Below, piece after piece: positions 16,117 to 25,053 of a DNA stretch of 64,000 bases. The notes under the pieces were generated by a model that ran no database searches, was not told where the DNA came from, and was given only the letters and a program-made list of their open reading frames with translations. Both the position numbers and the translations under genes were made by a program. Numbering within the stretch: position 1 is the first letter of the stretch; every line of letters begins with the position of its first letter. The stretch comes from Myxococcota bacterium (GTDB taxonomy: Bacteria > Myxococcota_A > Polyangia > JAAYKL01): contig JASJCT010000006.1 in NCBI GenBank assembly GCA_030065855.1, positions 1-64,000 of the forward strand, read 5' to 3'.

Positions 16117-18378
16117 TTAAAGTATGAGGCGCACTATTCCGATCAGTTGGGTGGCGAGGCTGCTCTGGCTGTTGCCGATCAGGTCACACCCGCAGGCGCC
16201 TGAATCCTGCTCAGCACCATTCCCGTCCGAGTCGCTGTCTGAGTCTGAATCACTATCTGAATCACTGTCCGAGTCACTATCCGAGTCGCTATCCGAGTCA
16301 GTGTCAGAATCAGAATCCGTGTCTGAGTCAGTGTCTGTATCTGTATCGGTATCGGTTCCAGTATCTGTGTCCTCCTCGCAGCTCTCTTCTGGATCAGCAG
16401 CCCAGATCTCGACGTCGTCGATGTTCCAGCCGCATCCTGCCCATGCGCCGTCTGTCGTCCCCATGGTCCATCTGAGGTACACCGTGTCTTGACCATCCGC
16501 GTATTGGGAGAGGTCGACTTCCATCCGGGTCCATTCGCTGTCCGTTATTTCTGCGCTGTTTTCCCACACATCAAACCAGTTTTGCTGATCCGTGCTAACG
16601 CGGATATAACCGTGATCGTACTCTGAAACTTCCAACCCTAGCCAGCGCCAGAACCTTAAGGAAACACCGGTCTGGTCTGAGCAGTCAATGGCCGTTGTGG
16701 TCAGGTGCTCCTCGCCCGTGTCGTGGGCGTAATCCCCGTTCAAGTTGACCCCGTACACATTGCTACCTGTATATCCGGCCGTGGGATCTGGGCTCCCATT
16801 GTCTCCACCTTGGCCAGTGGGCGTGCCAAAGGCCCATTGACCCTCTGTGGTCCAACCGGGATCTTCGTCAAGATTGAAGCTGTGTATGAGCTTGCCCCCT
16901 TCGATTTTAAGGGATATGGGCCGCTCTGTATCGCCAAGTCCATCTGTCGTGTTTTTGAACTCGACGGTTGCTTCGTAAAGGTCGGATGGGTACTCCAATG
17001 TGTCTTCGATAAGGGTAAAGGTCACCTCTTTGGTTTCTCCCACTGCCAAGGTGCCGGACGTAACATCTGCCTCGAGCCAGTCCACATCGATATTTATTTC
17101 AAAGTTATAAGCCGTTTCTGGACTGTTGTTGATCACCGTGTACACAGCCGAGGCTGGCTCAAACGGGCCGCAGTGGGGTCCCAAGAAGTTCTGAGGATCC
17201 CGGGGTTCAACCGAGATACCGCCCTTGCCTTCGTAGTGCATCCATGCAGACACGCGGCCAATGGCCGCAGCCCCGTACTTGAAGCGCCCGTAACCGCCTT
17301 CACCCCAATTGGTCCCCCAGGAGTTTTTCATATTCCAGTATCTCTCGGGTTCGTTCCACCCGGTAACGGCCACCGCGTGATTGGGAGAGCTGCATCCCCC
17401 TTCGAAGATACCACCGTTATAGCTGCTCAATTCCCCGTTGGCACAAAGATTGACCCAAATGGCACCGTGGTTGTAGATGGCCTCCTTCATGGCTTCCACA
17501 TCGCCGTTGCCTGGAATTTTGCCCCAGTCATCTGCCACATATGCCTTCTCGTATGGCCCGTTACAGGGTGAATCAGACGCTGTATAGGGAAAGGTCTCTT
17601 CCAGGGGTGCACCTGGGCCGCCTGAGTCTTCGGCAACATCGGTCAAAATGTCGTAGGGATACCATCCACCACCGCATCCGCCATTGTCACTGGAACACGA
17701 GACCAAGTATTGCTCGGATAAATCAACCTCGACGCCGTCGTTGTTTTTAATAATGGTCTCGAACGTGGCCATGGTGGCAAACGCCCAACAGCTGCCGCAA
17801 CTTCCCTGGTTTTGCACCGGCGTGCATCCATCGTTGTCACACCAGTTAAATATCTCGGGCAGGGGTGAATTGGGATCCCCTCGAGTTGCTTCTGGCGGCG
17901 GCACATAGACATCCAACGGTGGCAATTGGAAGTTGCCCCGATATTTTCCCTCTGCATAAAAGCGAAACGTCTTGCTCGCCTCGAATTCTTTCTCAAAAAC
18001 CCGCTTGTACCGCAAGGTTAAGCTGGCCGGCCCCTTTGCCGCGCCGCCCAGGTAGATCCGCGTCTTCCCAGCGGCGCCAATGAGGTCTGGCGGGCCCTGG
18101 ATGTATCGCTTGCCAAGTACCTGGATGTTCGAATCTTTAGGCGCTACGACCTGCCAGTCATACCCGGTGGTGATATTAGAAACGAGCTCGATGGCCACGG
18201 CCTTGTCCACAGGCAGGGGAATGACTGTTCCCTCATCCTGCTCACCATAAACGAGGAGAGATCCCTCAGTACCTGCGTTTGCTGTACAAACCACGGTAAG
18301 AACCGATAGATACAGCAGCAGGGGCACAGTGGTCCGCAGCCTGCTGATTTTCTTTGCCCAAGAAACAGTGTTAAACAT
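16117..18378 (-). CDS. secreted papain-family (C1A) protease with N-terminal chagasin-like inhibitor domain
   Basis: A 753-residue exported protease. The signal peptide ends near CTANAG. Residues ~40-135 match the chagasin (I42) inhibitor layout with its three inhibitory loops: NITTGY (68-73), GAAG (101-104) and RVFE (126-129). The C1A domain follows with QNQGSCGSCWAFA (Cys197), NHAVAVTGW (His334) and NSWGTNWGEGGYG (Asn352), so it should be active. After it come a BACON/Ig-like beta domain (~390-500), an MAM-like beta-sandwich (~515-680) and a long Asp/Thr-Asp/Ser linker. The tail is ACGCDLIG plus a short hydrophobic end lacking the usual Arg cluster. AAGGAGG sits seven bases before the ATG at 18378, which decides the start over an ATG 30 codons upstream. 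Confidence 0.92.
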   Translation of the reverse strand: MFNTVSWAKKISRLRTTVPLLLYLSVLTVVCTANAGTEGSLLVYGEQDEGTVIPLPVDKAVAIELVSNITTGYDWQVVAPKDSNIQVLGKRYIQGPPDLIGAAGKTRIYLGGAAKGPASLTLRYKRVFEKEFEASKTFRFYAEGKYRGNFQLPPLDVYVPPPEATRGDPNSPLPEIFNWCDNDGCTPVQNQGSCGSCWAFATMATFETIIKNNDGVEVDLSEQYLVSCSSDNGGCGGGWYPYDILTDVAEDSGGPGAPLEETFPYTASDSPCNGPYEKAYVADDWGKIPGNGDVEAMKEAIYNHGAIWVNLCANGELSSYNGGIFEGGCSSPNHAVAVTGWNEPERYWNMKNSWGTNWGEGGYGRFKYGAAAIGRVSAWMHYEGKGGISVEPRDPQNFLGPHCGPFEPASAVYTVINNSPETAYNFEINIDVDWLEADVTSGTLAVGETKEVTFTLIEDTLEYPSDLYEATVEFKNTTDGLGDTERPISLKIEGGKLIHSFNLDEDPGWTTEGQWAFGTPTGQGGDNGSPDPTAGYTGSNVYGVNLNGDYAHDTGEEHLTTTAIDCSDQTGVSLRFWRWLGLEVSEYDHGYIRVSTDQQNWFDVWENSAEITDSEWTRMEVDLSQYADGQDTVYLRWTMGTTDGAWAGCGWNIDDVEIWAADPEESCEEDTDTGTDTDTDTDTDSDTDSDSDTDSDSDSDSDSDSDSDSDSDSDSDSDGNGAEQDSGACGCDLIGNSQSSLATQLIGIVRLIL
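16215..16375 (-). repeat. hexanucleotide tandem repeat coding a (DS/DT)n linker
   Basis: Imperfect 6-bp and 12-bp repeats of the GAYTCNGAYAGY / GATACNGATACN type encode the Asp-Ser and Asp-Thr linker near the C-terminus of the papain-like protease. Silent variation between units shows it is old rather than a fresh expansion. Its length could vary by slippage. Confidence 0.8.
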
Positions 18379-18679
18379 TTTTTTGCCTCCTTGCCGATTT
18401 TTCACCTTCTCTTTTATATCACGAATTGGACACAGATTACATCGGTTTAAATTTAATATTTTCAGCATATAGCTATTTTATTAGCGGTTTATTAAGCAAT
18501 AACACCTCTTTTTCCGAATAATATTCGCCATCGATGAAAATCCGTCGATAATACTAAAATTATGACAACAAGCAATGTATGAGTTGACTAGAAAAAGAGG
18601 GCGGATGTTAACCGATATTGAAGACTGGACGGCGTACGAGGTGGATTGAAACTAGCGCCGACGAAATTGGAACGATTTC
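18379..18679. other. 301-bp AT-rich region upstream of the papain-like protease
   Basis: Holds the protease promoter and the 3' end region of the DUF2147 gene, as both are read leftwards. A short perfect palindrome CGAATA-A-TATTCG lies at 18515-18527, about 140 bases before the protease start. It could be an operator. Otherwise nothing recognisable is seen. Confidence 0.45.
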
Positions 18680-19153
18680 CTACTTCACTCGAATCCAGGT
18701 CTGGGTGCGGCCGAGAAGAGAAATGCCGATGAAGCCGCGGACATCTAATTTTTTGCCCCCATCTACGAGCTTTATCTTACAGCGGTAGGTCTTGCCGTTG
18801 TCCGGGTCCATGATATGCCCATCTTCCCACCATTCAGAGTCGGCCTTTTTCAAGTTCCACATGATCATCATGCCAATGACCGGCTTGTTGTGGTGCTTGC
18901 CCTTGCACTTGTCGCACAAAGGGTTGGGCTCGTCTGGATCGATAAGCTTGATGATTTTTCCGTAGAGCACGCCCTTGTGCTCCCAAATCTGCACGTGGGA
19001 TTTGGCCTTGTTCGAGTTGTCATCAATGGTCTTCCAAACACCCACAGGGGAGCTACTTTGGGCCAACGCAACCTTGCTGTAACCTGCGATTTGTGCTGCG
19101 ATGAGTACCGCTAATATCCCAGCAGTCATAGAGACAGGCATGTTGTTTTTCAT
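18680..19153 (-). CDS. DUF2147-family periplasmic protein
   Basis: A 157-residue exported protein of the DUF2147 family, whose biochemical role is unsettled. The signal peptide ends near KVALAQ. Family marks are GVWKTIDDNSNKAKSHVQIW, LYGKIIKLIDP, CDKCKGK, MDPDNGKTYRCKIKL and the closing RGFIGISLLGRTQTWIR. Length and order fit a complete member. A purine-rich GAGGAGGAGAGG precedes the ATG. It lies upstream of the protease gene on the same strand, but a 300-bp gap argues for separate transcription. Confidence 0.9.
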   Translation of the reverse strand: MKNNMPVSMTAGILAVLIAAQIAGYSKVALAQSSSPVGVWKTIDDNSNKAKSHVQIWEHKGVLYGKIIKLIDPDEPNPLCDKCKGKHHNKPVIGMMIMWNLKKADSEWWEDGHIMDPDNGKTYRCKIKLVDGGKKLDVRGFIGISLLGRTQTWIRVK

Positions 19154-19291
19154 TTCCTCTCCTCCTCATTTTACTTTATGACGCGATTTCGCAAGAATAA
19201 TTCATCGGGACTGTGATATCCACTTTCAAATCAACGCCCAATGCGCAAACGTGGCCCCTGATACCCCCAGTCCCCAGGGCTGACAGGTGGG

Positions 19292-19486
19292 TTATTGGGA
19301 ATTTTCAGTGGTCTGGGTAGGCTCGTTTACAGAAGGGTACTTGAGGATTTCCTTCCGCGCCAGCTTCCACGCCTTTTGAACGATCCAGGAGAGGGACCGA
19401 TCCTGCCGGTTGGCCTCTCCAGTTATTTCCCGCAGCATGTCCTCTGGAAAATAGAGACTTTGTTTTCGTTTATCGCTCTTTGCCAT
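19292..19486 (-). CDS. small ribbon-helix-helix protein (TIGR04563-like)
   Basis: A 64-residue protein with the pattern KRKQSLYFPEDMLREITGEA and then RQDRSLSWIVQKAWKLARKEI. A short beta strand followed by two helices is the arrangement of MetJ/Arc-type ribbon-helix-helix DNA-binding proteins. It resembles a small family common in myxobacteria. It probably acts as a dimeric DNA-binding regulator; no toxin partner is adjacent. GGAGG lies about nine bases before the ATG. Confidence 0.8.
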   Translation of the reverse strand: MAKSDKRKQSLYFPEDMLREITGEANRQDRSLSWIVQKAWKLARKEILKYPSVNEPTQTTENSQ

Positions 19487-19668
19487 TAATTCATACCTCC
19501 GCTGGGGGTATTCTATTTGTAGGTTTTTATCCTACAATGACTACGTTATACCACCTTCCCCTGCTCCGTCAACGGGAGTCCTATGGTTGCTTTTTTAACG
19601 CTTCACAGAAAAGTCGGGTCAGATGGATACGAGAAAAATCACCACCAACGACTCGAACTCGACATTGC

Positions 19669-19689
19669 GGTGCGGGATAAACCCGCACC
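19669..19689. repeat. perfect hairpin, dispersed-repeat type
   Basis: GGTGCGGG-ATAAA-CCCGCACC has 8-bp perfect arms and a 5-base loop. It lies 36 bases past the stop of the Wza-like gene. There is no T run, so it looks like a dispersed intergenic palindrome more than a standard terminator, though it may protect the transcript end. Confidence 0.65.
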
Positions 19690-19724
19690 CTACAGCTCGG
19701 TGCGCCACTTGGGAGCGGTACTTC

Positions 19725-20393
19725 TTAGAAGATTCGTTCTGGGACAAAGACAATATCTCCGGCCCTTAGGACAAAGTTCTTTTCAGTCCCCTGACCGATT
19801 TCTTCGACCGGCACCCGGAACCTGATTTTCTTGTTGTCCGTAACCCGGGTCACTGTGGTATCGTTTGTCCGCGCCATGGCTGTGAATCCGCCGGCAATCG
19901 AGATAGCCTCGACAATGCTCATGCCGTCCTGGTAGGGAAACGTCCCCGGCTGTTTTACTTGGCCAAACACCGATATCTTCTTGCTGTTATATTCCTTTAC
20001 AAAAATAGATACCTGGGGCCTTTTTAAGAACCCACCCTCGATAAGTCCTTTTTCGATGGCCTTTGCCACGACTCCGGGCGTCTGGCCGTCCACGCGAACC
20101 GTCCCCAAGAGTGGGTAGTCGATGGTCCCGTCAGAAGCGACCCGATAGGTACCTGACAGGTCCTTTTCTCCATAAACCCGTACATCGAATACATCGTCTG
20201 GACCAAGCGTGGTATCTGGCGGTGACGCCCCATCATCAGTGACATGGATCGGTGGCGGTGCTGTCGTCCTACAACCGACTGCCCCCCATGCAATGGACAG
20301 GATGAGCCCACCCAAAGCCGCGAGCACCGCTATGGTAGAACGCTTGACTTTAAAAAAAGAGCAGCCTTTAGATTCTGGGAAATCGGCGATCAC
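19725..20393 (-). CDS. Wza-like polysaccharide export lipoprotein
   Basis: A 222-residue outer-membrane export protein. A hydrophobic signal ends in WGAVGC, a good lipobox with Cys41. The polysaccharide-export domain starts at DTTLGPDDVFDVRVYGEKDL and continues through DGTIDYPLLGTVRVDG. An SLBB-type domain follows (KKISVFGQVKQPGTFPYQDG, EAISIAGGFTAMA) and the protein closes with LRAGDIVFVPE. It is shorter than E. coli Wza and lacks the C-terminal helix that forms the outer-membrane pore, so the adjacent beta-barrel may supply that. GTG start with GAGGG five bases before; 22 bases behind the barrel gene. No glycosyltransferases or Wzc are in the window. Confidence 0.9.
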   Translation of the reverse strand: MIADFPESKGCSFFKVKRSTIAVLAALGGLILSIAWGAVGCRTTAPPPIHVTDDGASPPDTTLGPDDVFDVRVYGEKDLSGTYRVASDGTIDYPLLGTVRVDGQTPGVVAKAIEKGLIEGGFLKRPQVSIFVKEYNSKKISVFGQVKQPGTFPYQDGMSIVEAISIAGGFTAMARTNDTTVTRVTDNKKIRFRVPVEEIGQGTEKNFVLRAGDIVFVPERIF

Positions 20394-20415
20394 AGTGCCC
20401 TCGCTTGTCTTGGAG

Positions 20416-21786
20416 CTAGTAATGGACGCGAACGCCGCCCATCGCCTCGAACTTCAAAAATTCCACGGGGACACCGAGTTGCTCTGTCAAATCCGGATCA
20501 TCGTCCGGATCTGCGGTGGGCACTTGAAAGACATTCTCATAATCGCTCACATTGGCTTGAAAAACCCCGGACGCGAAAAAGGAGAGCCAATCCGTGGCCC
20601 GAGCTTCGATGAGCAGTGTCGCCCCAATCCACAGTTCATTGCGTTCTGCAGGAGGGGTCGTCACATCTGGGGTTGTGGTCGACACAGTGCTGTACTCGCG
20701 ATAATAGACATCTCCTTTAAGCGTTGCGAGGACAATCCCGCCGAACATTTGTTCGTATTTTAGGTAACCACCCGTAATCGTGTAGAAATTCGAATAAAAG
20801 GAGTCCACAAAATCGCGTCTGCCGCCCAAGCGAATATTGGCCGTCGGTAGAATGAAAAACATGAGCTCGCCATGGGCCAGGAATCCATCAAAGTCGTCGC
20901 CTGTATCGTAGAAACTCGCCCCATATCCCGCAAACAATGATAGGCCAAACCTCGGGGTTAACAATCCCTGTAACCCCATGTGGGCGCGAATGGGCAAGGA
21001 ATCCACATTCGGTGCGATATTGATGGCAGCATCCGGTGCCGATTCTGGCTCATTCATATAAATTGTGGGAGAGAAGTTGATCTTTGAAATAAGGGCCGTC
21101 TTGGGCAGAATCCGCCACGAGGTGACCAAGCGAGTGTCGTGGACGTGCTTATTGTTTGGTTCGGCCAAGAAGTCATCCTCATAGAGCAGGAGCATCATCC
21201 GATAGCCGAGTTCAAAGCTGAGCGTCCCCCCGCCCGGGCTAAAGCGAATACCTGCCCCAGGACGAATTTGGTGCCAAGACCAATGCTCCTCACCTGATTC
21301 GTACGGAATTAGGGAGCGAATGTAGGAGCCGTCCAATAACAGGCTGAAAACGCCTTGTGGAAACAAGACAAAATGAAAATGCGTATCAACGCCGAAGTTA
21401 TCCTGGTCATCGACCGCTGCATTGTCGGAAAAATACATATCGTAGTAAGTGGCGAGGCCAAGTCTAAAGTCCAGCTTTGGCGGTGTAACGCCGAGCGCAC
21501 CATCGTCCTCGATACGCCGCTTTTTTGAGCGCGTGGCGAGGTCGACATAGGGCGTAATGCGCAACCGGCCCGCTCCGGCTTCGTTCTCGGAAAGACGCAG
21601 GGCATTGGAGTCGTATCCACCTTCAACGCCCAGTCCGGGATGCAGTACCAGGCTCTCGCCGAGCAGAATACCCGGTCCCTCCCGCGACGAACGCTCTGGA
21701 AGCCAGGCTTGGGCAGCTACTTTAGTAGGTAAAAAGAATAGAAATGCTGGCAACAGCAGCACTTGTATCAAGTTGAGCTTCTGCAT
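20416..21786 (-). CDS. outer-membrane beta-barrel linked to polysaccharide export
   Basis: A 456-residue exported protein with signal peptide ending KVAAQA. The mature part is made of alternating amphipathic strands with many aromatic girdle residues (GVEGGYDSNALRL, LDFRLGLATYYDMYF, YLKYEQMFGGIVLATLKGDV) and ends MGGVRVHY, a typical last strand for barrel insertion. The opening VEGGYDSN pattern resembles the BBP2-type barrels found in exopolysaccharide loci. It is immediately upstream of the Wza-like gene, so a joint role in moving polymer through the outer membrane is inferred. Confidence 0.82.
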   Translation of the reverse strand: MQKLNLIQVLLLPAFLFFLPTKVAAQAWLPERSSREGPGILLGESLVLHPGLGVEGGYDSNALRLSENEAGAGRLRITPYVDLATRSKKRRIEDDGALGVTPPKLDFRLGLATYYDMYFSDNAAVDDQDNFGVDTHFHFVLFPQGVFSLLLDGSYIRSLIPYESGEEHWSWHQIRPGAGIRFSPGGGTLSFELGYRMMLLLYEDDFLAEPNNKHVHDTRLVTSWRILPKTALISKINFSPTIYMNEPESAPDAAINIAPNVDSLPIRAHMGLQGLLTPRFGLSLFAGYGASFYDTGDDFDGFLAHGELMFFILPTANIRLGGRRDFVDSFYSNFYTITGGYLKYEQMFGGIVLATLKGDVYYREYSTVSTTTPDVTTPPAERNELWIGATLLIEARATDWLSFFASGVFQANVSDYENVFQVPTADPDDDPDLTEQLGVPVEFLKFEAMGGVRVHY

Positions 21787-21870
21787 CGTTCTAATAGGGT
21801 TTTCCCATTCGAAACCGTGCCTTACCTAATTGTCGCTAGCACATCCAACGCTTTTGGAACCGATTTCCCC

Positions 21871-22461
21871 CTATCGATACTTGCTCACAGTAGGAAATGG
21901 GTCCACATCTACAATGATCACCACGGGCACATCATCTGCAGGATCATGCGGTGTGATGTCGTCGTCCACTGTGACAACTGTTTGGGTTTGTCCCAATAGC
22001 ACATCGATATCACCAACACAGTTCTCTGCTTCGGCTCTGAGTCCTTCTATCTTTGATACGTATATTCTTAAAATCGCAAATTGTTGGTTGGCCGTATTGG
22101 TATCCCCGGATCCAACCGCCAATTTGAGGGTCTCGGTCCTTTCTTCGATACCGACCAAATTCACGCGTATTTGTGTCAGCTTGTCATCTAGACAGTCGAT
22201 TTTGAGCGTATCTTTTTCCTTCCGCGCCTGATCGAGCATGTTCTGGACGTGGTTGGAAATAATGCGCGCACTATCGGTTTTTTGCTCGATCCACGATATC
22301 TGCTCTTCGCCAGAGAGGCTTTTGTCACTGCGTATTTTTATATCGACGCCGCCCGATGCTTCTGTCCCGCTATCGTCGGCGCGAACGCTTCCGTAATCTC
22401 CGGAAACGACAACTGACGCGGCAAGACCGACGACCAGCAACACACGCCTAATTGTTTTCAT
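21871..22461 (-). CDS. periplasmic coiled-coil protein of the polysaccharide-export set
   Basis: A 196-residue exported protein. The signal peptide is RRVLLVVGLAASVVV and onward to about VRADD. The middle is a long helical segment (ISWIEQKTDSARIISNHVQN ... CLDDKLTQIRVNLVGIEERT ... LRAEAENCVGDIDVLLG) with two Cys that could pair. The tail is acidic. Function unknown; as I recall, similar proteins sit beside export genes in myxobacterial genomes. The ATG at 22461 follows AAAGGTG at good spacing and is preferred over one 14 codons upstream. It heads a same-strand run with the beta-barrel and the Wza-like gene. Confidence 0.72.
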   Translation of the reverse strand: MKTIRRVLLVVGLAASVVVSGDYGSVRADDSGTEASGGVDIKIRSDKSLSGEEQISWIEQKTDSARIISNHVQNMLDQARKEKDTLKIDCLDDKLTQIRVNLVGIEERTETLKLAVGSGDTNTANQQFAILRIYVSKIEGLRAEAENCVGDIDVLLGQTQTVVTVDDDITPHDPADDVPVVIIVDVDPFPTVSKYR

Positions 22462-22736
22462 TTTCGCACCTTTCACTCTTTGCATTAGATACGCAGCTTC
22501 CAATGCCCTCTTGCAGTTCCGCGCGACTGCCCCAATCTTTTAAGTGTCCTAGACTGTACTTATGAATTACATAATTTAACATATTTTTTCAACCCCAGCT
22601 AATAAATTTAACGCATTTCCTTCTCTGTGCCACGCTTGTACTGTTTTTAGCTCCGGCGCCCTATTCTTTAGCTCGATAATATCTCCCCCAGTTGCACTTT
22701 TTTAGTTAAGACAAATTATTGAATGGCGCGGAAAAA

Positions 22737-24266
22737 TCAATTCGCCGGTGTAAACATAAATGGATACTCGACCGTCAAAGCACCCCCATCTGGCTGAGGG
22801 AATCGAAACCGTTTAAAAGCCGACACAATGCAGTTACCAACTTCGGGGGTCAACTCGTTGAGGGTTGTTCTCGCTGCGCTGACCTTTCCGCTTCCGGAAA
22901 TCGTAAAGCGAACAGTAACCTTCCCGCCCAGTGTGGGATCTCGCCGAAGGGCACGTTCGTAGCAGCCCTTGATGGATCCTAAACGACGATTGACCACTTT
23001 GGCCACTTCCTGGGGACTAAGCACGCCTGTTCCGTCCACTGCCGACGGGTTTCGCCGCTTTACGTTACCCCTTACTTTGCGCTCCTGGCCCGCACCAGCA
23101 GTGGCGACCTCGACATCGCCCCCCTTCATCTTTAGTTGGGAGATATCTGCGGCTTCACCACTTCCTTTTCCCCCAGCCGGGCCGCGCAATGCGCCGTTCT
23201 CACCGGTGGCGACACCCACGCCGCTGACCTGGGCCAGGAGCTCATCTTGATCCGCACCCACGTCACCGCCCCGCAGCACGTCGACAATTGCTCCGTCAGC
23301 GCTGCCTGAGCCCAAGCTCCCCAGAATTTTGTTGATACCGCGCTGGGCCAATTGCTCGGCAAGTGCTGCCCGCCGCTCCGCCCGTTCCCGTGCGATCTCT
23401 TCGGCAGACTTTTTAGGGCCTGTATTTTCTTCGGCTTTTGCTTTAGCAGGCTTTTTTTCCTCTTTTGCCTCTTGCTCTTTGCTCTCTTCTTCCTCGGTCG
23501 CTTCACCCTCGCCGTCTTCTACCTTGATTTCTTTCTTCTTCTCAAAGGTGGCGTCTCTGGCAGCAATCATCTCTTGGTAATCGAGATACATTTCCCATTT
23601 TGAACGCACAGGCCAGTCGTTCACCTCTAAGTAGGTGAAAAAGGCAGCATGCAGGACAAAGGAGACAATGTAACAGGTCGTGATGAACCACTCGATATTC
23701 TTGAAAGGGCCGCCGCGCGCTGCAGCTGGCAACTGTGGTCGCGGCTGAATCGGGGGGGGCGCCACAAACTGGAACAGGATCGTGGAATCGCCAACGATGA
23801 TTTTGCCGCGCGACTGTTCGTTGAGCTCTAGTTGATAGGTTTTGCCTTTTTTCTTGGCAATGCCGCTCGTTCGAAGCTCTGTGAGCTCCTTCACTTCACC
23901 TTGAACCGCGACACGGCCTGTCATGGGGTCAGTAAAGTGAAGCGTGTAATCCCCGCTGGATTTAATTTCGAATATATCGAAGCGGCTGGGCAAGTCACTC
24001 GAGACAATGACAAAGGTGTTCTTTTCGGACTGGCCGATGGATACGGTATCCCGATTACGGATAATCCGCTCTTCAACGATTTTGCCACTCTGGATGATGC
24101 CGATGCGAAGTACCTTAGGTACATTCTCCGACACAGCAGCGAGAGGCCGCCGGGCTGGGCTTTGAGAGGGTCTTGAGGCTTGCCGGGGTCTGCCCTTTAT
24201 CGCTTTTTTAGCAGTGGCCTTTGAACCGCTTGCCAGCCCTCGTGATTTTGGACTCGTCTCCACCAT
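22737..24266 (-). CDS. FHA-domain, TonB-like energy-transducing protein (AgmX/PglI C-terminal type)
   Basis: A 509-residue protein, last of the motor operon. A basic cytoplasmic N-terminus is followed by an FHA-like phosphopeptide-binding domain (~52-165; DTVSIGQSEKNTFVI). A single membrane helix follows at ~190-212 (IEWFITTCYIVSFVLHAAFF). A long Glu/Lys-rich periplasmic stretch (~245-310) could span the periplasm. The C-terminal ~90 residues are a TonB-like domain: VAKVVNRRLGSIKGCYERAL, GGKVTVRFTISGSGKV, FKRFRFPQPDGG. This is the domain of AgmX/PglI proteins of Myxococcus gliding. It should be driven by the TolQ/TolR-like channel encoded just upstream and carry force to the outer membrane. 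Confidence 0.88.
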   Translation of the reverse strand: MVETSPKSRGLASGSKATAKKAIKGRPRQASRPSQSPARRPLAAVSENVPKVLRIGIIQSGKIVEERIIRNRDTVSIGQSEKNTFVIVSSDLPSRFDIFEIKSSGDYTLHFTDPMTGRVAVQGEVKELTELRTSGIAKKKGKTYQLELNEQSRGKIIVGDSTILFQFVAPPPIQPRPQLPAAARGGPFKNIEWFITTCYIVSFVLHAAFFTYLEVNDWPVRSKWEMYLDYQEMIAARDATFEKKKEIKVEDGEGEATEEEESKEQEAKEEKKPAKAKAEENTGPKKSAEEIARERAERRAALAEQLAQRGINKILGSLGSGSADGAIVDVLRGGDVGADQDELLAQVSGVGVATGENGALRGPAGGKGSGEAADISQLKMKGGDVEVATAGAGQERKVRGNVKRRNPSAVDGTGVLSPQEVAKVVNRRLGSIKGCYERALRRDPTLGGKVTVRFTISGSGKVSAARTTLNELTPEVGNCIVSAFKRFRFPQPDGGALTVEYPFMFTPAN

Positions 24267-24361
24267 ATATACTTGGTATCCTCGATCCTTTTTATGTAAC
24301 TTATAATAGCTGCGGCAAGCACTTACGTGAAAAAACCCCCTAAGTACATCAAAATATTAAT

Positions 24362-24940
24362 CTATTTTTTTGGGCCGCCCCCTTCGGCTGCCACGAATTT
24401 GAATTTCTCAAATTCTGCTTGCCCCGCTGTATATAGAACCTCCGTCACCAGGCGATAGGTCGTCTCTTTATCTGCGACGACGAGCGCAAGCCCCTTGAAC
24501 TGCTGTTGGGCACTGCGCGCTGCGATCATCTTCAGGTGTTGCACTTTCTCCTTGAGTTTGTCGTAAAGCGGATTAATAAGTAGGCCCTCTTGTCCATCGC
24601 GCTTCATGCTTTCGTCCACAGCGCCATTTCTTAAGTCCGCCACTTTGACATCATCCACCTGGATAGATCTCTTGGAGATACCGATTACCACAGCGTCGAC
24701 GAGTGGGGATTCCGATGAGGACCTCGCTAGTTTCAGTTCATCTGATTCACGAATTTGTACTGGATCAGAACCAAACGACTTAAGGAGAAAACACAGAATA
24801 ATGGTAAAGGCGTCCATCAAAGAGTTGATGAGCAGCTTAGATTTTTCAGACTCTCGTTGCCTGCGCTTTGCCTTCTTTGCTCTTCGCTTTGCAGCCCAAA
24901 GAGCATCTATGTCATTTGCCGATGGCGTTTGGGGACTCAT
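24362..24940 (-). CDS. TolR/ExbD-like motor protein (with membrane Asp)
   Basis: A 192-residue single-pass inner-membrane protein. The basic N-terminus (KRRAKKAKRRQRESEKSK) stays inside. The helix SLMDAFTIILCFLLKSF carries the Asp that in TolR/ExbD proteins binds the proton driving the motor. The periplasmic domain is about 130 residues and ends in the TolR-like fold (KGLALVVADKETTYRLVTEV). It would sit inside the TolQ-like channel with the second TolR-like protein (25036). Same strand and order as the rest of the operon. Confidence 0.88.
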   Translation of the reverse strand: MSPQTPSANDIDALWAAKRRAKKAKRRQRESEKSKLLINSLMDAFTIILCFLLKSFGSDPVQIRESDELKLARSSSESPLVDAVVIGISKRSIQVDDVKVADLRNGAVDESMKRDGQEGLLINPLYDKLKEKVQHLKMIAARSAQQQFKGLALVVADKETTYRLVTEVLYTAGQAEFEKFKFVAAEGGGPKK

Positions 24941-25026
24941 GAGGCTTCCTCCGTTTTGTAATTGCTCAATACTTTGAAGAGGTAGATACCCTCTCCTGGT
25001 GCACCTTCACCTGCTGCTCAGCGTGC

Positions 25027-25053
25027 ACCCGGGGTTTACACCACACCCCGGGT
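25027..25053 (-). promoter_or_regulatory. GC-rich stem-loop across a stop codon in the motor operon
   Basis: Perfect 9-bp arms (ACCCGGGGT / ACCCCGGGT) with a 9-base loop. The TAA stop of the first TolR-like gene lies in the loop. There is no T run after it, so full termination is unlikely. It may set mRNA stability or the ratio between the two TolR-like proteins. Confidence 0.65.

Noticed and set aside
19669-19689. Intrinsic terminator of the polysaccharide-export set
   Set aside because: The hairpin is perfect but has no T run on the relevant strand, so it was kept only as a repeat.
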